NCBI GenBank assembly: GCA_021432635.1
Contig: MU270040.1
Coordinates: 132,323 to 196,322, forward strand
DNA: 64,000 nucleotides
Direction of reading: 5' to 3'
Source of the DNA: Thozetella sp. PMI_491
Lineage: Eukaryota; Ascomycota; Sordariomycetes; Chaetosphaeriales; Chaetosphaeriaceae
The position numbers and the translations under genes were made by a program. Shown one piece after another: positions 57,277-64,000 of this stretch. The notes under the pieces are model-generated. The model had not been told where the DNA came from. It worked only from the letters and a program-made list of their open reading frames with translations, and did not search any database. How positions within the stretch are numbered: position 1 is the first letter of the stretch; every line of letters starts with the position of its first letter.

Positions 57277-57503
57277 ATGAAGACTCTCTTGGTCCTTGTA
57301 GGCGCTGTCCTTGCTCTTGGTGCTCCACTGAGCGTGCGGCAGGATGCGGAACCTGGTAAGTGCCCCAAAATTTGAAAAGCATCTTCCTAGTTCGAACTAA
57401 TTGTCCAAAAGACGCAACTGCTATTGAGTATGGGTTACTTGCCCTGCGGCAGAACGGGGCCGGCGGTGGGCCACCGACTGTAGAGCCATTAAAGATGGGC
57501 TAG
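57277..57503 (+). CDS. Very small secreted peptide, unknown
   Basis: Two exons, 57277-57355 and 57412-57503, join in frame (CCT G|AC) to 56 residues. The first 16-17 residues (MKTLLVLVGAVLALGAP) form a signal peptide. The remaining ~39 residues contain LSVRQDAEPDATAIEY, LLALRQ, then a Gly/Pro run (NGAGGGPPTVEP). There is no Cys. The intron has a GTAAGT donor, an AACTAAT branch-like site and an AAAAG acceptor, which is slightly weak. I do not recognise it. It may be a secreted peptide, a Kex2-independent precursor or the remains of a longer gene. The signal peptide and in-frame splice are the main support. Confidence 0.5.
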
Positions 57504-58232
57504 TTTTGGATAATGTTGACTTTGCGAATCGCAACGACGACTTCTGGGCAATATTGACTAAAAAATGGTACCACGGTTACCAAGTGGCCTCCTCAGTGTA
57601 TGAAATTAGGCTTTGATCTTCTCCTTCGCGTCCATGCGAAGGGGAACTCGGGGTGGGAGTGAACCAAATCGCGCTGGCCACAGCTCAACACTATAGGGCA
57701 ATGTACATCCATTGAACAATCACCCCATTACCATCCATATAAATTCCCCTTGGTACTAGTCGTAGAGAGATATGTAGTAATAAAGCACTGATGTAGATTA
57801 ATAATTGTAGATTTAGACCGGCCCGGGTTAGTACTCGGCTACCTCGGGATAGCCCTAAAACTGTCAGGTTTAGTCATACTGCGTGAAGGACCCTTCGGAA
57901 CGCCTCAACGTCTCTGTCAGCAAGTGAGGTCTAACAGGAATACCTGCCTGACTATTTTCTTTGGCCCTGACAAACGCGTGCGATAACGTCGGCTAGTCGC
58001 CTGATTGCAGTTAGACTCCCGCCTCCGATGTCCAGAACCAAGCCGCGAGAACCGGGATAAAGAATCTTGACACCTGATTACCTACCTCCGCAGAGTAAAA
58101 AGCCTCGCCCTACCGAGATAAAATGGAAAAAACGCCTTGAGAAGACTTTTAGACCTAAATGTTTCGGTATGTCGTTGCGGTTCTCGTATTCACTAATACG
58201 ATCTCATCAAGCGGCAGTGCACTACCAATAAC
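57504..58232. other. Intergenic, no gene seen
   Basis: About 730 bases containing the amidohydrolase promoter. No coding signal is visible. Confidence 0.5.
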
Positions 58233-59987
58233 ATGGTTGCAACAGCAACACGCTCGATTCTACTCAAAGGAGGCACTGTCCTCTTCCATGACAGCCTAGA
58301 TCATGTTCAGGAACTGAAGAATACAGACGTATTAGTGCAAGGCAGCAGAATCAAGAAAATTGGCCAGCATTTGGCCACTCCCGCAGGAATCGATACGGAG
58401 GTAGTCGACTGCGTGGGCAAGATCATCAGTCCGGGTTTTGTGGATACTCATCATCACCTTTGGCAAACACAACTGAAAGGTACTCACGCGGACCAAGGCC
58501 TCTTTGAGTACGTCTCGCACGGTAAGAACCTATCCTACCTATACCTTTCGTGGTCTAACATCGGGTCTAGGGTATTGGCAGAGCCATATTTATACCCCCC
58601 AAGACACGTATTGGGGACAGCTTGGCGGGGCACTAGAGGCTATTGATGCAGGAACGACATTCGTTGTTGATCATGCTCATGGAAACAAAACTGAAGCACA
58701 TGGTACAACCCTCGCGTTCATGTCACTATTCCTCCAGGTAGCCACGCGCCTTCATGGAGTATCACGGCTAACATATGCCGCCTTCAGCTGATCAGGCGCT
58801 CGCCGCCACTGTAGCGTCCGGAATCCGATCAATCTTCGCGTACTCCTATCCGACATACTTCACACGATGGGACTTAGAGGCCTGCGAAATTTCTAGTGAT
58901 GTAATGCCTCAGTCCAGCATCCAACACCTCCTTCGATTGGCGGAACAACAACCTTTTGGGGACGGCAGAGTGCACATTGGCTTTGGGTTCGACTATTGGT
59001 TCCTACCCAGAGACACAGTGATCGGACTGTTCTCGGCCCTTCGTAATGCCGGAATTAAGCTCTTCACGAGCCATTACGCAAAGAATGCGGTCCTTGGTAC
59101 GTCCCCCCGAAATCTCTAGGGCTATATTGCATCACTTGTGAAGTGAAATTATTGGCTACAGTCACTTTAAGCGTAACCTAGCCCGAGAAGCTTTGTGAAC
59201 TGGCACTGACGGGGTATCCCAAGGCGGTCACGCTCTTATCAATACTCTGCAAGAGTATGATCTTATCAACTCGCCTAACGATATTCTTGTATCCCACGCA
59301 ACTGGCCTGACGACGCAGGAGAAAGCGGAGCTAGTCAAAACCCAAATCCCGATCTCCACCACTCCAGACACGGAAGCGCAGATGGGGCTCGGGTGGCCCC
59401 TGGGCTTTGAGGACGGCATAAACACGACTATTGGCGTCGACTGCCACTCGAACAACACTTCCTCTATCCTGTCACTGGCCCGATCTACACTGCAGCTGGC
59501 CCGCCTGAAACAGACTGTAGGCCATGGCGAGAGCGACCAGTTGCATCTAAAGCTTCGAGGCAGCACCGAAGCTGCGTTCAATGCCGCCACGATCGCTGGT
59601 GCTCGGGCGGTGCAGCTTGGTGACCAAATAGGCTCTATCCAAGAAGGAAAGCTTGCCGACTTGGTCATCTTTGATGCCGCTGCCAGTCCGAGCATGAGCT
59701 GTGTCGCCGAGTCGGATGCGCTAACTGCGGTTCTCCGACACAGCGATCTCCGCGACATCGAAGCTGTTATTATTGACGGGATTTGGAGAAAGAAAGGCGG
59801 TAAACTGACCCCAGTCATCGCGGAGAAGACGGGAGAGCACTTGTCCTGGGATGCTCTTCGAGTCAAGTTGCGGGACAGCCAACGAGACATCCAGCAGAGA
59901 CGGAGCGGGCTCAACTTCGAGAAGGCGACAGCAGCTGCACTAGCGATGTTTCAGATCGACCAAAGCAAGCTGAAACGGAACACGTAA
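58233..59987 (+). CDS. Amidohydrolase (TRZ/ATZ, chlorohydrolase-like)
   Basis: Exons 58233-58521, 58571-58702, 58788-59096 and 59224-59987 join in frame to 497 residues. The N-terminal beta part (LLKGGTVLFHDSLDHVQE) is typical of metal-dependent amidohydrolases. The metal motif is GFVDTHHHLWQT with His73 and His75. Next come TTFVVDHAHGN, then ILVSHATGLT, which supplies another metal-binding His, and IGVDCHSNNTSSI with the catalytic Asp. The end (GSIQEGKLADLVIFDA) is the usual closing beta segment. Members deaminate or dechlorinate cyclic amidines and similar ring compounds (guanine, cytosine, triazines, S-adenosylhomocysteine). No signal peptide, so cytosolic. The last acceptor (CCCAAG) is non-standard but is the one that keeps frame and sequence. 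Confidence 0.9.
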
Positions 59988-61183
59988 ATCCTTAGCATAG
60001 AGAACCACGCTCTAGGTTTGTTGGGGGTTATAAATCAGCCTTGCCAGGCCTGCATCTCTCCCTTGCTCCAACCCGGTAAGAGCTTAAGAATCTGCGTGAT
60101 CCGGATCCTGACTGGTGGGGTCAATGCACCGTACCGAGACAGACGGAGCTTGAATCTGCAGAGTGAGTCCGCAGCCAGGTCGAGATGGACCGTTTGATTG
60201 GCCCGTAGGGTATCGGGCGCGTGCGTGCTGCCTAGTTCAAGCAGACTTAAAAACGGTACGAGCCACCCCTGGTTATAGTGCTAACGTGGTACGTATCAAA
60301 AGGTAAGAAAAGGGTTAGGGTTGTGTTGGGTCAGAACCACTTAGAAGATGCGAGCCTCGACGAAAGCTGCGAGGATGCGTGCAGACATAGGCCAGAGAAG
60401 AGACAGGCATATCTTCAAAAATTATAGGTCGATTATAGACTCCGGCGATTGCTTCCAAGGAAAGATGAGGAGTCATTCGGTCGCACACTAACACATATAA
60501 TAGGGTGGGATGTACCAACGGTGTTGGCTGTGCTTGCCAAGACGCAGCTTGCACCAACACATGCGGCCCGGCATGAAATGGTGGCTAGGAGTGGGCAGCT
60601 ATGACTACTCTCATCCTTCACCTCTTCACATCGATCTTTAATTATCTTGCCTCATTCTACCTAGAGATTGCGCACTCAAGCCCTATTATCTTCTGCAGAC
60701 GGCCATTCCAAATTTCCTCCCTACCCTGCTCCATGCCTACCTGAACGCAACGTCATGATGAACTTGCTTTTCATCTAAATTCTTCTGGCCATATCCAAGG
60801 TAGCTCTAAGGGTAGGACTAGCTGATGTCCTTAGCTGCAGTGTAAGTACTAGCCGTTAATAGACAATATCTCTTTCAGCCGCCTCATATGGGCGGGTAGG
60901 TGTTAGATTCTGGTGCTCAAGTTAAGCCATTATTGATAGGAGCCCTGTTTTGGCGAGTACTTTGGCCAAAGCTTCGACAAATACGACCCCGATCTCAAGT
61001 GTATCTTCACCAGCAAGACTTTCGAACCTGGAGTGGGCCGTTGTCTCGGCAGCAATTGCGGCAAGCTGATCAGGTAGAGGCTGGAAAGCTTTTTCAGCAA
61101 GTAAGCCTTCACCATCGCTGAGATCTTCGTTATCTATATTTATCCATTTGTGGAGCAAGGCGTGGCCTAATAAGTTCTACGTC
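59988..61183. other. Intergenic, no supported gene
   Basis: About 1.2 kb with no coding signal. A short gggttagggttg at 60312-60323 is a degenerate telomere-type motif. Confidence 0.5.
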
Positions 61184-62098
61184 ATGCAGTCTTGTGCTAT
61201 CGCAGACATTTCTATTCCATCGGCCTTCTCGTGCCTATCGACTTCTATATCATCATCGTCGATATTTTCGTTTTCAATGTCTTCTTCCACCAATACGACA
61301 GCCCCTAATCCAGGGTCGAACCAGAATAAAGGCTACAGTAGTGACCCTGGCATATCTGCCGCTATCCGGGCTATTATTGGGGTATCCGTAGCGTTGAGCG
61401 TGTTAGCGGTGCTAGCATTTCTGTGCGCAAAATATTTCACGTGCTTCAAAAACTATAATCCACAATCAGATTGCCCCGAAGTAGCTAGGGATTCGCAACC
61501 TGAATATCCGGAGCTCAGTGGAAACCCGCGTTTCGAGGTTGAGGCGAACGAAGCGAAGCAAGAGCTCGATACAAGGCGGCCGTCGTCGCAGCAGTATGAA
61601 CTTGATGCGTACCAGACGGAATACCCTGTATCCGGGTTTGTGGCACAGACCTACGACTTTAATACCCACACCCAAGTATATGCTAGGGGCAATGGTGGAT
61701 ACGACGCTTATGGCTCTCCTAATAGAATGAGCACAATACCCGCGTATTTTGATCCTCAGCTTTACCCCGCGAGCCTCGAAGGCGAAGCTCCTGGGGGACA
61801 GGAGGATTCAATCACGATGAGTGGTGCGATATTACCGAACAGAGGTGCTCACTCCATGGAGCGATGGTTGTCACAACAGGGACCACACTATACGGATTCG
61901 TCACAGCTAATCTTTCCGCCAGCGCAAAGTTTTGAGCTAGGCGAGATGGAGCCGAGCGCTGACGAGTTAAGCCAGCTGATAGAGGAGCAAACAAGACTAG
62001 AGGAACGACAAGAAGCACTGAGGGCCAGAATATTAACAATAAAAATGGCCAGAAACAGCGCGCAAAGCGTAAACAATTTCAGTGTAGTCTCGCCATAG
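61184..62098 (+). CDS. Single-pass membrane protein of unknown function
   Basis: The frame from the ATG at 61184 gives 304 residues; a second ATG at 61277 would give 273. The N-terminal part is Ser/Thr-rich and could face outside. One clear membrane segment follows (AIRAIIGVSVALSVLAVLAFLCAKYF), then a hydrophilic cytosolic part rich in Gln, Pro, Tyr and Glu. The C-terminal end carries a short predicted coiled coil (SQLIEEQTRLEERQEALRAR). This layout resembles many fungal proteins thought to act as wall or surface sensors with a short Ser/Thr-rich outer part, but no specific domain is visible. An extra 5' exon supplying a proper signal peptide is possible. Confidence 0.6.
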   Translation: MQSCAIADISIPSAFSCLSTSISSSSIFSFSMSSSTNTTAPNPGSNQNKGYSSDPGISAAIRAIIGVSVALSVLAVLAFLCAKYFTCFKNYNPQSDCPEVARDSQPEYPELSGNPRFEVEANEAKQELDTRRPSSQQYELDAYQTEYPVSGFVAQTYDFNTHTQVYARGNGGYDAYGSPNRMSTIPAYFDPQLYPASLEGEAPGGQEDSITMSGAILPNRGAHSMERWLSQQGPHYTDSSQLIFPPAQSFELGEMEPSADELSQLIEEQTRLEERQEALRARILTIKMARNSAQSVNNFSVVSP

Positions 62099-63066
62099 AA
62101 TCTTTAGCACGGAGTCTCAATGGGACCCAGATCATGCCCACGGATCAGTGCTCCATATGCTATATATACACTGTTAGTGTGAAAGGGAACGCTCGCCCGA
62201 AACTTTCTCAGCACCTTTTCGACATTCGTTGTTCCAGTCCTCTTCCCTGACACCAGATAATCCTTCAACGGTTGAAACAACCAAAAGGCTATTGAATTCC
62301 ATGCGATCTTAATATAAAACTCATTCTTTATTAGAAATTTCTTTTAGATAATCTCTTGATTTCTCTATACTCTCTTTTTCTAGATTGGGGGTTTTCCCCA
62401 GCGTGTTCTTGGTGTAATTCTCTGCCTCTCCTCGTAGTTCCCGATATATATAAGAGAGACGAAACGCGAGAGCTAGGAAGCAAGAAGACAGCTCAACTGA
62501 AATCTTGAGACGGGTAGGGACGGTTGCGGGGCGATCCGGTCGAAGTGACAGCAGTACACTTGAGGAGTAGCTAGATAAGCAGTTGGAGAAAGGGACCATT
62601 TGTTATGGTGCGCCGGAGACATGCAGAATATGTAGCATCGGGGCTATAGGTCCCGCCAAGTGCTACCCTACCATCACCCTGATTGGGGAGAATGAATGTG
62701 TAGCTGCAGAGAAGTAACGCTGGGGCTGGCTCAGCTGCTAAATTCGATTATACTCGATATTAGCGCACGGTTTGAACTGCTATGCCTCTCTCTAGCATTA
62801 GGCACCCTGATGCCCGGGATCCGGAATATCTCCCGAAGCGGGGTGGCACAGAATGGAAGCGATGGTACAAGACCCCGGGCCTTTTGTCAAGAACTATTAG
62901 CTTTTTGATCTTCATCCGTTTTTCGCTTTTGCCACTCTAGCCTTGGTCCTGGCCTTCCCATGCAGTGCCTATTTTTCTAGCCACTATAGCAAGTGCCGGT
63001 CCGGGAACCTCAACACTGTTGACGCGGACCCCTAATCGGCGCCCGCCCGGACAGTACGGCGAACAA
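62099..63066. other. Intergenic, no gene seen
   Basis: Nearly 1 kb with AT-rich stretches and no supported frame. It contains the promoter of the THI5-like gene. Confidence 0.5.
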
Positions 63067-64000
63067 ATGGCACTCCGCGCTATTCTAGGCTGTAGCCTAG
63101 CAGTATGCAGTCAAGCTCTCGATACCGTTCAATATGGTGCATTGTACGTCGTCTTTGCCCTGAGCATTTATCTTGCCAGGTCCTAATCAGCATATAGTCT
63201 TCCTACGGCCACCTATTCGATCGCGAACCAGCTGGGTTTCTTTACCGAAAGCGGCCTGGAGGTAGTCTTCAATCAAGTCCCCAACAGCACTGCCGCCATC
63301 AGCTCGGTATTGAGCGGCCAATACGACATTCTCACCGCTACTGTGGACAACGCGCTCAATTATCGCTTCAATCAAAAGCAGAATATCACCGTGCTAGGCC
63401 AATTGGACCAAGGCCCGGACCTAGTCTTTGCCTCAATCCCCTCCATCACGAGCGTGGAGCAACTGAGGGGTAAACCCATTATTGTCGATTCGCCCGTAAG
63501 CGGATACGCGTACCTCCTGAGGAAGGTTCTATCGGCGAATGGCCTGGAGCTTGCAAATGGCGATTACTACTTCATGGTACGTCAAACAGAGCACGTTTCA
63601 AGGAAGACGGCTAATCCTTAACGTACATAGACGGTAGGCGGCACCGCCACGAGGTACGCTGCTTTGGTCGAGGGCGCGCTTGCAAATGGCTCTGCTGTCT
63701 ACGCGACAATCCTTACCTATCCCGTTGTTGTCGAAGGCGAGTCGCTACCCGCAGCGCAGGCACCGAATATCCTTGCCCGCATCTCGGACTATGTCGCGCC
63801 AATCACTTCGAGCGCCTTCATGGCGAGAGAGGCGTCTCTTAGCGATCCGGGGAAAAGTGCATTACTGGCGCGGTTTCTAGCCTCCATGCACGCCGCCAAC
63901 AAGCTTCTGCTCAACTCCAAGCATAAGGAGTGCTCCGTCAAAGCTATTGCGGCGCAGTTGGGTATTTCCGATGACCTGGCTAGCTTGGAATACGCATCTG
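63067..64000 (+). CDS. Secreted SsuA/THI5-like periplasmic-binding-fold protein, 3' end outside window
   Basis: Exons 63067-63143, 63198-63576 and 63632 to the window edge are in frame. The first exon encodes a signal-like N-terminus (MALRAILGCSLAVCSQA). After the 54-base first intron the protein reads FLPTATYSIANQLGFFTESG, then VFNQVPNSTAAISSVLSGQYD, VLGQLDQGPDLVFASI and SVEQLRGKPIIVDSPVSGYA. This is the NMT1/THI5-like fold of SsuA-type substrate-binding proteins, usually bacterial and lipoprotein-anchored. In fungi THI5 makes a thiamine pyrimidine in the cytosol; a secreted version is different and probably binds a small ligand outside the cell. The C-terminus is lost at position 64000. Confidence 0.82.

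Overview
The window is nuclear DNA of a filamentous ascomycete (Pezizomycotina), most likely a Sordariomycete. The genes carry short introns, mostly 50-100 bases with GTRNGT donors and YAG acceptors. The families are typical of that group: UstYa-like oxidases, a fungal Zn2Cys6 regulator relic, berberine-bridge-like oxidases, haem-thiolate peroxidases, a GH18 chitinase and several amino-acid permeases. I rebuilt exon structures by hand from splice signals and reading-frame continuity. No rRNA, tRNA or CRISPR was found.

Left part (1-22.3 kb). A partial secreted Cys-containing protein opens the window. Next comes the most interesting locus: a small secreted precursor made of five near-identical repeats ending in TAYAIL (1325-1756, minus), a UstYa/DUF3328 oxidase (3054-4107, plus) and an AsaB/CmcJ-like putative 2-oxoglutarate oxygenase (4561-5525, plus). 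This looks like a compact, apparently undescribed dikaritin-type (ustiloxin/phomopsin-like) RiPP cluster with a non-canonical processing site. It is followed by a large membrane glycoprotein, a protein ending in eight CC(F/W)S octapeptide repeats, a GNAT acetyltransferase, a beta-lactamase-like serine hydrolase, a DUF3237 protein, a YAT-family amino-acid permease and a DUF4267 membrane protein.

Middle (22.3-39 kb). A gene-poor stretch holds a broken Ty3/gypsy-type pol fragment and an unrecognised open frame. It is followed by a DHA2 MFS transporter resembling vacuolar basic amino-acid transporters, a Mup1-like methionine permease, a secreted HExxH protein and a second, secreted DUF3237 protein.

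Right part (39-64 kb). An intronless PHP/DUF3604-like protein is divergent from an allantoate-permease-family MFS transporter, and next to it lies a decayed Zn2Cys6 regulator. These three may be a former catabolic module that has lost its regulator. Then follow a GH18 chitinase, a BBE-like flavin oxidase, a short haem-thiolate peroxidase, a broken secreted-protein gene, a tiny secreted peptide gene, an amidohydrolase, a single-pass membrane protein and the 5' part of a secreted THI5/SsuA-like binding protein that runs off the window.

How the genes could work together. At the left, the repeat precursor would enter the secretory pathway, be cut and be oxidised by UstYa and perhaps by the oxygenase. 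Elsewhere the content suggests nitrogen and amino-acid scavenging (three amino-acid transporters, an allantoate-type permease, an amidohydrolase) and secreted degradative or oxidative enzymes. Such accessory gene sets are common in saprotrophs and plant-associated fungi.
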